Positions 32,261 to 40,975 of a stretch of DNA of 41,833 nucleotides are shown piece after piece. Below the pieces are notes generated by a model that worked only from the letters and a program-made list of their open reading frames with translations, did not search any database and was not told the origin of the DNA. The stretch is from positions 1-41,833 of the forward strand of contig NZ_JAEULP010000018.1 in NCBI RefSeq assembly GCF_016792905.1, written 5' to 3'. This DNA is from Tabrizicola sp. GTDB lineage: Bacteria; Pseudomonadota; Alphaproteobacteria; Rhodobacterales; Rhodobacteraceae. Position 1 is the stretch's first letter. Each line of letters starts with the position of its first letter. A program made the position numbers and the translations under genes.

Positions 32261-34648
32261 ATGACCACCCTCCCCCCCGCCCTTTCCGACTGGTTCGCCA
32301 CCAAGGGCTGGACGCTGCACCCCCACCAGCAGGACATGCTGGCCAAGGCCGACGACCCCGCCACCCTCCTCATCGCCCCCACCGGAGGCGGCAAGACCCT
32401 TGCCGGGTTCCTCCCCACCCTCGCCGAGCTTGGCCCCAACCCGCCCCCCGGCCTTCACACCCTTTACGTCTCCCCCCTCAAGGCCCTGACCGCCGACATC
32501 CGCCGCAACCTGCGCACCCCCATCGAAGGCGCGGGCCTCGCCATCCGGGTCGAGGACCGCACCGGCGACACCTCCTACACCCAGCGCCGCCGCCAGCGCG
32601 CCGACCCGCCGCATATCCTCCTGACCACCCCGGAAAGCCTCGCCCTCCTCCTCAGTTACGAAGACGCCCCCCGCATCTTCGCGGGATTACAACGGGTTAT
32701 CGTCGACGAACTCCACGCCCTCGCCGAATCCAAACGTGGCGACCAGCTCGCCCTGCAACTCGCCCGCCTGCAAAGCCTGAACCCAAACCTCCGCCGCATC
32801 GGCCTCTCCGCCACGGTCGAGAACCCCCCGGCCCTCGCCCGTTTCCTCGCCCCCCAGACAACCATCCTCGAAGCCGACCCCGGCCCCGACCCCGACATCT
32901 CCATGCTGGAAACCGAGGCCCCGCCCCCCTGGTCCGGCGGCGGCGGCCGCTACGCCATCCCCGCGATCCTGAACGAGGTGTCCCGTCACAAAACCACCCT
33001 CATCTTCCACAACACCCGCGCCCAGTGCGAAATCTTCTTCCACGACCTCTGGCTTGCCAACACCGGGGACCTCCCCATCGGCATCCACCACGGCTCCCTC
33101 TCGCGCGAACAACGCGAGCGCGTCGAGCAGGCGATGACCGCCGGAGCCCTCCGCGCCGTCGTCTGCACCGGCTCGCTCGACCTCGGCATCGACTGGGGCG
33201 ATGTCGATCTCGTCATCCAGGTCGGCGCGCCCAAGAACGTGAAACGCCTCGTCCAGCGCATCGGCCGCGCCAACCACCGCTACAACGCGCCCTCCAAGGC
33301 GCTTCTCGTCCCCGCGAACCGCTTCGAGGTGGTGGAATGCCAGGCCGCCCTCGACGCCGTCCGCGCCCACACCCTCGACGGCGAACCCCGTGGCCCCGGG
33401 CCAAAGGATGTCCTCTGCCAGCACCTCCTCGCCACCGCCTGCGCTGGGCCGTTCGACGCCGATCAGCTCTACGCCGAAGTCACCACAGCCGGACCCTATG
33501 CCCTTCTCACCAAACAGGAATTCGACGCCTGCCTCGACTTCGTCGCCACCGGCGGCTACGCGCTGAAAGCCTACGACCGCTGGCAGCGCCTGAAACACAC
33601 CAACGGCACATGGCACCTCCGCGACCCCCGCGCCGCCGCCCTCATCCGCCAGAACCTCGGCACGATCATCGACACCGATCTCCTGAAGGTCCGCCTGCGC
33701 AACCAGGGCGCCCCCCTCGGCGAGGTCGAGGAAGACTTCGCCGCCTCCCTCACCCCCGGCGACACTTTCCTGATCGGCGGTCAGGTTGTCCGCTACGAAG
33801 CCCTGCGGGAACTCACCGTCGAGGTCTCCCGCACCCCCGGCCGCGACCCCAAGGTCGCCGTCTTCTCCGGCACCAAGTTCTCCACCTCCACCCTCCTCAC
33901 CGACCGCATCCTGCAGATCTTCCAGCAGGACCGTTGGCCCGACCTCCCCGCCCACACCGCCTGGTGGCTCGCGAAACAGCGCGAGGTCTCCCGCCTCCCC
34001 GACCCCGCCTCGCTCCTCCTCGAATCCTTCCCCCACGACGGCCGCGAACACCTTGTCGTCTACGGCTTCGCAGGCCGGAACGCCCAGCAGACCCTCGGCC
34101 TCCTCCTCACGAAACAGATGGAATCCCAGGGCCTTGCCCCCCTCGGCTTCGTCGCCACCGACTATGCCACCCTGATCTGGGGCCTCGACCCCGTGACCGA
34201 CCCCGCCCCCCTCTTCGACCTCGCCACCCTCCGCGACGGGCTCGAAACCTGGCTCTCCGGCAACGCCGTCATGAAGCGCACCTTCCGCAACACCGCGATC
34301 ATCTCCGGCCTCATCGAGCGCAGCCACCAGGGCCGCCGCAAGACCGGGCGGCAGGCCACCTTCTCCTCCGACATCCTCTACGACACGCTCCGCCGCTACG
34401 ACCCCGACCATCTGCTCCTCAAGATCACCCGCGAGGAAGCCCTGCGCGGCCTGATCGACTTCTCCCGCATCGAACAGCTCCTCGCCCGCGTCGGCCCGAA
34501 CATCGACCTCATCCGCCTCGACCGCGTCACCCCCCTTGCCGCGCCCCTCTTCTTCGAACCCGGCCGCATCCCCGTCGAAGGCGCCGGCCGCGATCGCCTC
34601 GCCGCGACGCAGGCCCAGGCCCTGATGGAAGCCGCCGGCCTCGCCTAA
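32261..34648 (+). CDS. Ligase-associated DNA damage response DEXH-box helicase (Lhr-like)
   Basis: A 795-residue superfamily 2 helicase of the Lhr-core type. It has Walker A APTGGGKT (39-46), DELH (149-152), motif III LSATV, VCTGSLDLGIDWGDVDLVIQ in the second RecA domain, and motif VI QRIGRANHR. C-terminal winged-helix and Lhr-core regions follow to LMEAAGLA. Described homologues sit with an ATP-dependent DNA ligase, an exonuclease and the PdeM nuclease in a DNA repair set. Here only PdeM follows, 81 bp downstream. Codons are strongly C-ending, like the rest of the window. Confidence 0.93.
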   Translation: MTTLPPALSDWFATKGWTLHPHQQDMLAKADDPATLLIAPTGGGKTLAGFLPTLAELGPNPPPGLHTLYVSPLKALTADIRRNLRTPIEGAGLAIRVEDRTGDTSYTQRRRQRADPPHILLTTPESLALLLSYEDAPRIFAGLQRVIVDELHALAESKRGDQLALQLARLQSLNPNLRRIGLSATVENPPALARFLAPQTTILEADPGPDPDISMLETEAPPPWSGGGGRYAIPAILNEVSRHKTTLIFHNTRAQCEIFFHDLWLANTGDLPIGIHHGSLSREQRERVEQAMTAGALRAVVCTGSLDLGIDWGDVDLVIQVGAPKNVKRLVQRIGRANHRYNAPSKALLVPANRFEVVECQAALDAVRAHTLDGEPRGPGPKDVLCQHLLATACAGPFDADQLYAEVTTAGPYALLTKQEFDACLDFVATGGYALKAYDRWQRLKHTNGTWHLRDPRAAALIRQNLGTIIDTDLLKVRLRNQGAPLGEVEEDFAASLTPGDTFLIGGQVVRYEALRELTVEVSRTPGRDPKVAVFSGTKFSTSTLLTDRILQIFQQDRWPDLPAHTAWWLAKQREVSRLPDPASLLLESFPHDGREHLVVYGFAGRNAQQTLGLLLTKQMESQGLAPLGFVATDYATLIWGLDPVTDPAPLFDLATLRDGLETWLSGNAVMKRTFRNTAIISGLIERSHQGRRKTGRQATFSSDILYDTLRRYDPDHLLLKITREEALRGLIDFSRIEQLLARVGPNIDLIRLDRVTPLAAPLFFEPGRIPVEGAGRDRLAATQAQALMEAAGLA

Positions 34649-34652
34649 GCCC

Positions 34653-34685
34653 TTTCATACTGGCCCAAATATCCCCGCCGGAGGC
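34653..34685. repeat. Second copy of the TTTCAT...CAAATATCCC intergenic motif
   Basis: TTTCATACTGGCCCAAATAT followed by CCCCGCCGGAGG lies right after the helicase stop. It resembles the motif at 5836-5856 (TTTCATCTGTCCGCAAATAT). I recall similar sequences between genes in many Rhodobacterales. Function is unknown. Confidence 0.55.
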
Positions 34686-34729
34686 TCCACCGCTTGCCAG
34701 CGGTCCAGCCGTCAGGCACAGAGAACCCC

Positions 34730-35377
34730 ATGCACCACGCGCTCTTCTTCCACGGCGAAACGCTCCACCTGCTGCCCTCCGGCGCCCTCTTCTGGCCCGC
34801 CCGGAAAACCCTCGCCGTCTCCGACCTGCATCTCGGCAAATCCGAACGTCTCGCCCGCCGGGGCGGCACGCTGCTCCCCCCCTACGAGACGCAGGCCACC
34901 CTTGAAAAACTCGACCGAGACCTGGACCACACCGGCGCGGAAACCGTCATCTGCCTCGGCGACAGTTTCGACGACCTCGCCGCCGCCGAGGGGATCGAGG
35001 AAGCCGCCCGCCTCTGGCTGATCCGTCTGATGGCCGGAAAGGACTGGACCTGGATCACCGGCAACCACGACCCCGGTCCCATAGAAATCGGCGGCTCCCA
35101 TCGGGCAGAGTTGAAGCTCCGGCCCTTCACCTTCCGCCACATCGCCGAGCCGCAGGACAGGGCCGAGATTTCAGGCCATTATCACCCGAAAGCCAGCCTT
35201 GCGGGCCAGTCGAAACCCTGCTTCCTCGCCGATGCCGCGCGCCTGATCCTGCCCGCCTACGGCCTCTACACCGGAGGCTTGCGCAGCCATGACACCACGC
35301 TCACCACCCTGATGGCAAAGGACGCGCTGGCCATTCTCACCGGCCCGCGCGTCCTTGCCATTCCCATGCCCCGGTAG
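34730..35377 (+). CDS. pdeM: Ligase-associated DNA damage response endonuclease PdeM
   Basis: A 215-residue calcineurin-like phosphoesterase. Metal-binding motifs are SDLHLGK (D32, H34), CLGDSFDD, TGNHDPG and SGHYHPK. It matches the PdeM family found beside the Lhr-like helicase of the ligase-associated repair cluster, and its position just downstream of that helicase supports this. The start at 34730 (MHHALFFHGETLHLLPSGAL) was preferred to an in-frame ATG 36 bp upstream; the ribosome-binding site is weak (AGAGAA). It is convergent with folD, with an 18-bp gap. Confidence 0.92.
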   Translation: MHHALFFHGETLHLLPSGALFWPARKTLAVSDLHLGKSERLARRGGTLLPPYETQATLEKLDRDLDHTGAETVICLGDSFDDLAAAEGIEEAARLWLIRLMAGKDWTWITGNHDPGPIEIGGSHRAELKLRPFTFRHIAEPQDRAEISGHYHPKASLAGQSKPCFLADAARLILPAYGLYTGGLRSHDTTLTTLMAKDALAILTGPRVLAIPMPR

Positions 35378-35395
35378 GGTGCGCTACAGCGCACC

Positions 35396-36286
35396 TCAGG
35401 CCGTCAGCCCCTCCGGCTCCGCCAGCCCGTTCGCCCGGCAGCAGGCGGTCAGCGTGTTCGCCAGCAGGCAGGCGATGGTCATCGGCCCGACCCCGCCCGG
35501 CACCGGGGTGATCGCGCCTGCCACTGCCGCCGCGCTCTCGTAATGCACGTCGCCGACCAGCTTCGCCTTGCCGTCGCGCTCGATCCGGTTGATGCCGACG
35601 TCGATCACCGTCGCCCCCGGCCGCACCATGTCGCCGGTGATCATCTCCGGGCGGCCTACCGCCGCCACCAGAATATCCGCCCGCTTGCAAACCTCGGCCA
35701 GGTCCTTCGTGCGGCTATGCGCGATCGTCACCGTGCAGCTGTCGCCTAGCAGCAGTTGCGCCATCGGCTTGCCGACGATATTCGACCGCCCCACCACAAC
35801 CGCGTTCAACCCCGCCAGCTTGCCATGGTGATCCCGCAGCATCATCAGGCACCCCAAGGGCGTGCAGGGCACCATCGACTTCTGCCCCGTGCCCAGCAAG
35901 CCGACGTTCGAAATGTGAAATCCGTCGACGTCCTTGGCCGGGTCGATCCGGTTGATGACCAGTTCCGAGTTCAGATGGCCGGGCAGCGGAAGTTGCACGA
36001 GAATCCCGTGGACTTTCGGGTCCGCGTTCAGCTGGTCGATCAGCGCCAGAAGGTCCGCCTCGCTGATGGTTGCATCCCACCGATGTTCGAAAGAGGCCAT
36101 TCCGACCTCGACGGTCGAGGCATGCTTGTTCTTCACATAGACCTTGGAGGCCGGGTCCTCGCCCACCAGCACGACCGCGAGGCCCGGCTGCAACCCGTTC
36201 TCCTCGCGCAGCCGCGCCACATGCTCTGCCACCTCTGCCCGCACCTTGGCCGCAAAGGCCTTGCCGTCGATCACCTTGGCCGTCAT
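35396..36286 (-). CDS. folD: Methylenetetrahydrofolate dehydrogenase/cyclohydrolase
   Basis: A 296-residue FolD. The active-site Y50 and K54 lie in [11 protein letters not shown], the cyclohydrolase/dehydrogenase D121 in KDVDGFH, NADP-binding [18 protein letters not shown] near 163-180, and the C-terminal [15 protein letters not shown]. It interconverts 5,10-methylene-, methenyl- and 10-formyl-tetrahydrofolate in the cytoplasm. It starts 4 bp after the chorismate mutase stop, downstream of fhs, forming a one-carbon group that links formate to the folate pool. Confidence 0.97.
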   Translation of the reverse strand: MTAKVIDGKAFAAKVRAEVAEHVARLREENGLQPGLAVVLVGEDPASKVYVKNKHASTVEVGMASFEHRWDATISEADLLALIDQLNADPKVHGILVQLPLPGHLNSELVINRIDPAKDVDGFHISNVGLLGTGQKSMVPCTPLGCLMMLRDHHGKLAGLNAVVVGRSNIVGKPMAQLLLGDSCTVTIAHSRTKDLAEVCKRADILVAAVGRPEMITGDMVRPGATVIDVGINRIERDGKAKLVGDVHYESAAAVAGAITPVPGGVGPMTIACLLANTLTACCRANGLAEPEGLTA

Positions 36287-36290
36287 CGGA

Positions 36291-36602
36291 TCATCCCTTC
36301 CGCAAACTGTCAGGGCCCAGGCGGCTTTCCTCGCGCGCGATGGACCAGTCGATCAGCCGCCGCCAAAGCTTTTCCACCAGATCGGGCGGCAGCCCGTGGG
36401 TCACGGCATGGCGGCGGACGTTTGTCACCACTTCCTCGACGCGGCTCCCGATCCTTGCAGGCAGGTCGACCTCCGCCTTGATCTCGGCCGCCCGGTCGAT
36501 GAACCCCGCCCGTTCCGCGAAGAGGCGGACAAGGTCTTCGTCCAGCCGGTCAATCTCGGCCCGGATCTCGGTCATCGTCGTGCAATCGGCGGGCTTCAGC
36601 AT
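36291..36602 (-). CDS. Chorismate mutase, AroQ type
   Basis: A 103-residue all-helical monofunctional chorismate mutase. Typical elements are [25 protein letters not shown] (helix 1, split around residue 11-35), the [13 protein letters not shown] loop and [19 protein letters not shown]. It converts chorismate to prephenate for phenylalanine and tyrosine, although secreted or isochorismate-type homologues exist. GGGAGAG lies 5 nt before the ATG. It is between fhs (65 bp upstream, with a hairpin) and folD (4 bp downstream), so it is probably cotranscribed with folD. Confidence 0.88.
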   Translation of the reverse strand: MLKPADCTTMTEIRAEIDRLDEDLVRLFAERAGFIDRAAEIKAEVDLPARIGSRVEEVVTNVRRHAVTHGLPPDLVEKLWRRLIDWSIAREESRLGPDSLRKG

Positions 36603-36619
36603 CGAAACTCTCCCTTTCA

Positions 36620-36646
36620 GGCTGCCCCCGAGATAAGGGGACAGCC
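36620..36646 (-). repeat. Hairpin between fhs and chorismate mutase
   Basis: On the minus strand GGCTGTCCCC pairs with GGGGGCAGCC (one G-T wobble) around TTATCTC, directly upstream of the chorismate mutase ribosome-binding site. There is no U-run. It may set partial termination or an mRNA end between fhs and the downstream pair. Confidence 0.55.
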
Positions 36647-36667
36647 CGGAAAGGGCAATGCGACCGC

Positions 36668-38344
36668 TTAGAACAGCCCTTCGACCTGGCCCGCGTCATT
36701 CAGACGGATCACTTCCGCGCTCGGCACCTTGGGCAGGCCCGGCATGGTCATGATCTCGCCGCAGATCGCGACGATGAAGCCTGCACCGGCGCTGAGCCGC
36801 ACTTCGCGCACCGGAACGGTGTGCCCCGTCGGCGCACCGCGCACCGTCGGGTCGGTGGTGAAGCTGTACTGCGTCTTCGCCACGCAGATCGGCAGGTTGC
36901 CGTAGCCAGCCGCTTCCCAAGCCTTCAACTGGTCGCGGATCGCCTTGTCGGCGATCACGTCATCGGCATGGTAGATGCGCTTGGCGATGGTCTGCAGCTT
37001 CTGGAACAGCGGCATCTCATCGGGGTAGAGCGGTGCGAAATTGGCGCTGCCGCCTTCCGCCAGGGCGACAACCTTCTTCGCCAGATCCTCGATCCCGGCC
37101 GAGCCGTTCGCCCAATGCTTGCACAGGATCGCCTCGGCGCCCTGTTCGGCGACATAGGCTTTCACGGCGGCCACTTCGGCATCGGTGTCGGAATAGAAGT
37201 GGTTGATCGCCACCACCACCGGCACCCCGAAGGACTTCACGTTGGCGATATGGCGGCCAAGGTTCGGGCAGCCCTTCTTCACCGCTTCCACGTTCTCGGC
37301 GCCCAGATCAGCCTTCGCCACCCCGCCGTTCATCTTCATCGCGCGCACGGTGGCGACGATCACGGCGGCGGCAGGCTTCAGCCCGGCCTTGCGGCACTTG
37401 ATGTCGAAAAACTTCTCGGCGCCGAGGTCGGCCCCGAAACCGGCTTCCGTCACCACATATTCACCCAGCTTCAGCGCGGTCTTGGTCGCGATGACCGAGT
37501 TGCAGCCATGGGCGATGTTGGCGAACGGGCCGCCATGCACGAAGGCCGGGTTGTTCTCCAGCGTCTGCACCAGGTTCGGCTGCATCGCGTCCTTGAGGAG
37601 CACCGTCATCGCGCCGTCGGCCTTGATGTCGCGGCAGTAGATCGCCTTCTTGTCGCGGGTATAGGCCACCACAATGTCGCCCAGCCGCTTCTGCAAGTCT
37701 TCCAGGTCATTCGAGAGACACAGGATCGCCATGACTTCGGACGCCACGGTGATGTCAAACCCGGTCTGCCGCGGGAAGCCGTTCGACACGCCGCCCAGCG
37801 AGACGACGATGTCGCGCAGCGCCCGGTCGTTCATGTCCATGACCCGGCGCCACACCACCCGGCGCTCGTCGATCTTCAGCTCGTTGCCCCAGTAGATGTG
37901 GTTGTCGATCATCGCCGACAGGAGGTTGTGGGCGGAGGTGATCGCGTGGAAGTCGCCGGTAAAGTGAAGGTTCATCTCCTCCATCGGCACGACCTGCGCC
38001 ATGCCACCGCCGGCCGCCCCGCCCTTCATCCCGAAGTTCGGGCCAAGGCTGGCCTCGCGGATGCAGATCACCGCCTTCTTGCCGATCCGGTTCAGCCCGT
38101 CGCCCAGGCCCACGGTCGTCGTGGTCTTGCCCTCGCCCGCAGGCGTCGGGTTGATTGCCGTCACCAGCACCAGCTTGCCGTCGGGCTTGCCCGCCAGCGA
38201 CTTGATGAACTCCTGGCCCACCTTGGCCTTGTCATGGCCGTAGGGCAGCAGGTGCTCCGAGGGGATGCCCAGCTTGGCGCCGATCTCCATGATCGGCTTC
38301 TTCTTCGCTTCGCGCGCAATCTCGATGTCGGTCTTGAAGGCCAT
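36668..38344 (-). CDS. fhs: Formate-tetrahydrofolate ligase
   Basis: A 558-residue formyltetrahydrofolate synthetase, the normal length. The ATP-binding loop [18 protein letters not shown] is at 67-84, [20 protein letters not shown] follows, and [20 protein letters not shown] is family-typical. It makes 10-formyl-THF from formate, THF and ATP. The ATG at 38344 has GGGAG 6 nt upstream; a longer frame extends across the promoter and is not coding. With folD downstream it provides formate assimilation or C1 supply. The region upstream is unusually rich in palindromes. Confidence 0.97.
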   Translation of the reverse strand: MAFKTDIEIAREAKKKPIMEIGAKLGIPSEHLLPYGHDKAKVGQEFIKSLAGKPDGKLVLVTAINPTPAGEGKTTTTVGLGDGLNRIGKKAVICIREASLGPNFGMKGGAAGGGMAQVVPMEEMNLHFTGDFHAITSAHNLLSAMIDNHIYWGNELKIDERRVVWRRVMDMNDRALRDIVVSLGGVSNGFPRQTGFDITVASEVMAILCLSNDLEDLQKRLGDIVVAYTRDKKAIYCRDIKADGAMTVLLKDAMQPNLVQTLENNPAFVHGGPFANIAHGCNSVIATKTALKLGEYVVTEAGFGADLGAEKFFDIKCRKAGLKPAAAVIVATVRAMKMNGGVAKADLGAENVEAVKKGCPNLGRHIANVKSFGVPVVVAINHFYSDTDAEVAAVKAYVAEQGAEAILCKHWANGSAGIEDLAKKVVALAEGGSANFAPLYPDEMPLFQKLQTIAKRIYHADDVIADKAIRDQLKAWEAAGYGNLPICVAKTQYSFTTDPTVRGAPTGHTVPVREVRLSAGAGFIVAICGEIMTMPGLPKVPSAEVIRLNDAGQVEGLF

Positions 38345-38415
38345 TTGCGTCTCCCGGGGGCAAACTCGTGCTGTTTGCGACGTGATACCGGGCCAGACGC
38401 GCATATCGAAGGCGG

Positions 38416-38467
38416 TTTCCGACCTGAAAGTCGCGAAATTCGCCCTGCGACGTTTCCGATACGAAAC
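38416..38467. promoter_or_regulatory. Palindrome cluster upstream of fhs
   Basis: Two TTTC-N6-GAAA elements, TTTCCGACCTGAAA (38416-38429) and TTTCCGATACGAAA (38453-38466, within GTTTC...GAAAC), lie 37 bp apart. GCGAA-A-TTCGC (38433-38443) lies between them. This spacing suggests cooperative binding of one regulator upstream of fhs. The regulator is not known. Confidence 0.55.
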
Positions 38468-38506
38468 TGCGGAACGTTTATACGAAATCCGCACCATATG
38501 GAACGT

Positions 38507-39112
38507 TCATTCCATAAACTTGTCCCGCACCGCCGCCCATGGCCGCTGCGCCGGGACGAACAGCTTCACCTCGTCGCCCAGCCGCAACACTCCCTCGCGT
38601 TCCACCCAGGCGGTCACGCCGCGCTTGCCCATCGCCGCAGGCTTGAACCCCTTGCCCTGCCCCGGCCGCGCCTTCTCGATCGTCACCGCGGGCTCCTGGC
38701 AGGGCAGGTTCTCCATATCGACGACCAGCGTCACCCCGTCCGGCCCCTGCAACCGGCTGGAGGGCGGCAGATGCGTCAGGTCGGGGATGCCTTCCAGCAC
38801 CAGCGAGGCCCCAACCCAGGCATAGTCCATCGCCGGGAGCCCCATGGTCGCCGCGACCTCAGCCATTTCCTCGGCGCTGACCACGCACAACTGGCGGACA
38901 TTGCGGATTTCCGTGTCGCGCTTGTACAGCATCGTCACCCGGCTGCACGAGGGCCGCGTCACCCCCGCATGCACCTCTCCCGCAAAGCCCGCAAAGCTCA
39001 GTGGCATCTCCTTCACGGGGGCCGAGGTGATGACCAGCTTTTCCACCGGCACCGGCTGGTAGCCAAGCCAGGTGACGCGGGCGGTGTAGGACGACGGGAT
39101 CAGGGTCGGCAT
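38507..39112 (-). CDS. MOSC-domain protein
   Basis: A 201-residue MOSC (molybdenum cofactor sulfurase C-terminal) domain protein. It has the SCSRVTMLYKRDTEIRN region, VEVGASLVL-like WVGASLVLEG, and the conserved cysteine in ENLPCQEPA. GFKPAAMGKRGVTAWVEREG is the typical MOSC end. Such stand-alone domains are thought to handle sulfur or Moco. The start codon abuts the tam stop (39113), so the two are likely cotranscribed. Substrate is unknown. Confidence 0.88.
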   Translation of the reverse strand: MPTLIPSSYTARVTWLGYQPVPVEKLVITSAPVKEMPLSFAGFAGEVHAGVTRPSCSRVTMLYKRDTEIRNVRQLCVVSAEEMAEVAATMGLPAMDYAWVGASLVLEGIPDLTHLPPSSRLQGPDGVTLVVDMENLPCQEPAVTIEKARPGQGKGFKPAAMGKRGVTAWVEREGVLRLGDEVKLFVPAQRPWAAVRDKFME

Positions 39113-39922
39113 TCAGGCTCGCTCCAGGGTGAAGAACACGCGGGTGAAGGGAAACAGCACCCGGCCATCGGGCAGGGCGGGATAGGCCTGCGCCAAGGCC
39201 AAGTCATAGGCGGCAACATAGGCTGCCACTTCCTCCCCGGTCATACCCTGCACAAAGCGCCGCATCGCCGTACTTTCGGTGAAGGCGCGGACCGGATGCC
39301 CCTGCGCCACGGGGTCAAGCATCTGGATGTAGTCCGTCGTCCAGGCCCGCACTTCGCCCAAAGGCAGCAGCATCTCGGCATAGTCCCCCGCCTGCAAGAC
39401 CGGCGACGGAGCAACCGGGAAACGCCCCGGAAACAGCCGCTCCGCCACCTCGCGCAGAAGCCGGTGAGACGGCGCCGCCTCCTGCCGCGGCATCTGCACC
39501 GCCAGCACCCCGCCTGCCGCCAGCATCCGCGCCAGCCGGGGCATCAGCGCCGCATGGTCTTGCAACCAGTTCAGCGCGGCGTTGGAGAAGATCAGCGCGG
39601 GTGGAGCGGGCGGCGACCATTGCGCGATGTCGGCCTGGATCAGCCCGCCGTAAAGCGGGTTCTCCCATTGCGTCATCCGCCCGGCCGCCTGCTCCAGCAT
39701 CGCGGACGAGGCATCGACGCCGATCAGGTCATGCTTCGGCCTGAACCGCGCTGCCAGCGCAGGCCCCACTGCCCCGTCGCCACAGCCAAGGTCGATCACG
39801 TCGCCCTTGGGCAACTCCCCCACCTGCGCCAGCAAATCCAGCGCCGGACGCAGCCGCAGGTCGCGGAAAGCGCCATAGCGCGCAGGATCCCAGTCCGTCG
39901 GGGACGGCGGACTCACAGCCAT
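39113..39922 (-). CDS. tam: Trans-aconitate 2-methyltransferase
   Basis: A 269-residue SAM-dependent methyltransferase. The N-terminal TDWDPARYGAFRDLRLRPAL is diagnostic for Tam, followed by the SAM motif DVIDLGCGDGAVGPAL, GVDASSAML, and SNAALNWLQDH. It methylates trans-aconitate, a by-product inhibitor of aconitase. The start is ATG at 39922 (overlapping corA by 10 bp) or GTG at 39916, which forms a GTGA overlap with the corA stop and has GGAAG 8 nt upstream; the latter is equally plausible. It is part of a corA-tam-MOSC unit. Confidence 0.9.
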   Translation of the reverse strand: MAVSPPSPTDWDPARYGAFRDLRLRPALDLLAQVGELPKGDVIDLGCGDGAVGPALAARFRPKHDLIGVDASSAMLEQAAGRMTQWENPLYGGLIQADIAQWSPPAPPALIFSNAALNWLQDHAALMPRLARMLAAGGVLAVQMPRQEAAPSHRLLREVAERLFPGRFPVAPSPVLQAGDYAEMLLPLGEVRAWTTDYIQMLDPVAQGHPVRAFTESTAMRRFVQGMTGEEVAAYVAAYDLALAQAYPALPDGRVLFPFTRVFFTLERA

Positions 39923-40890
39923 TTCTTCCACTTGAACAGGAGATAGGGCACCACTGCCGAGACGACCATCGCCAAAAGCGCCAGCGGATAGCCCCAAACC
40001 CACTGCAATTCCGGCATATGGACGAAGTTCATCCCGTAGATGCTGGCGATCAGCGTCGGCGGCAGGAAGACGAAGGCCACCACCGAGAAGATCTTGATCA
40101 CGTCCGACTGCCGGATGTTGATGACCCCCAGCGTCGCGTCCAGCAGGAACCGCACCTTGTCGGCCTGCACAACCGCAACTTCGCGCAAGCTGCGGATGTC
40201 TTCCAGCAGCACATGCGCCGTGGCCTTTTCCGCAGCCGCCAGAACCGGGCTGCCCGACGGATCGCTTGCCGCTACCAGATAGCCCACCAGCCGCAAGAGC
40301 GTGCCCAGGCTCTCGTTCACCTTGCCGTTCAGGTCTTCCGCCCGTCCGATCCGCTGCAACACCACCGGCAGCGTCTCGGCCTTGCCGCTGGGCCGATGCG
40401 CCGCGAAGATCGCCGTCGACAGCACGTCATGCCGCCGCGCCTCGCCCTCCAGGATATCGGCCAGCCGGTCCACCACCGCCTCCAGCATCGCCAGCAGGAT
40501 GGCCAGCCCCGAGGCGAGCGGCGTGTCATGCCGGGCGGCCCAGTCGGCGAAATACTTCATCGACCCCGGATGATGATAGTGCACCGTCACCAGCCGCTTC
40601 GGCAGCACCACGAAGGTGACAGGCCCGATCTCCGTGTCGCGCGCCTCATGGCTGGCCACGACCTGAGCGGTCAGGAACAGCGCGCCCTTTTCGCGGTAGA
40701 TGCGCGAGGAAACCTCGATCTCCTGCATGTCCTCGCGGGTCGGGATGTCGATGCCCAGCGCCGCCTCGACCGCGTCTTCCTCGGCTTCGGTCGGGCAGCT
40801 CAGGTCGATCCAGGTCGCCTCGCCCAAATGGCGGTCGGACAGGTCCAGCCGTTCCAGCCGCTCGGCCCGCGTCGCGAATGCCGTGATCAT
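39913..40890 (-). CDS. corA: CorA-family magnesium/cobalt transporter
   Basis: A 325-residue CorA-type channel with a large cytoplasmic N-terminal funnel domain (1-260) and two C-terminal transmembrane helices. The first ends in the selectivity motif YGMN (IASIYGMNFVHMPEL), and the second is YPLALLAMVVSAVVPYLLF before the basic tail KWKKWL. It mediates Mg2+ and Co2+ uptake as a pentamer. It is the first gene after the ftsH terminator and overlaps tam. Confidence 0.94.
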   Translation of the reverse strand: MITAFATRAERLERLDLSDRHLGEATWIDLSCPTEAEEDAVEAALGIDIPTREDMQEIEVSSRIYREKGALFLTAQVVASHEARDTEIGPVTFVVLPKRLVTVHYHHPGSMKYFADWAARHDTPLASGLAILLAMLEAVVDRLADILEGEARRHDVLSTAIFAAHRPSGKAETLPVVLQRIGRAEDLNGKVNESLGTLLRLVGYLVAASDPSGSPVLAAAEKATAHVLLEDIRSLREVAVVQADKVRFLLDATLGVINIRQSDVIKIFSVVAFVFLPPTLIASIYGMNFVHMPELQWVWGYPLALLAMVVSAVVPYLLFKWKKWL

Positions 40891-40936
40891 CTGCCGCCTC
40901 CAAGCCGCCGTCCGGGCAGGTTAGCGGCGGGGGCGG

Positions 40937-40966
40937 AAAAGCAAAAGGCCCCGGCGATGCGGGGCC
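40937..40966 (-). terminator. Rho-independent terminator of ftsH
   Basis: On the minus strand GGCCCCG and CGGGGCC pair perfectly around CATCGC, followed by TTTTGCTTTT, just after the ftsH stop codon. A strong intrinsic terminator. Confidence 0.92.
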
Positions 40967-40975
40967 TCTCGATGC

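Noticed and set aside
32161-34905. 914-codon plus-strand frame overlapping the helicase
   Set aside because: Same-strand alternative frame with extreme proline/arginine content; the helicase frame has all SF2 motifs.
36821-39946. 1041-codon plus-strand open frame opposite fhs, MOSC and tam
   Set aside because: It mirrors three recognised genes, and its composition (H, R, Q, L runs) is typical of antisense translation.
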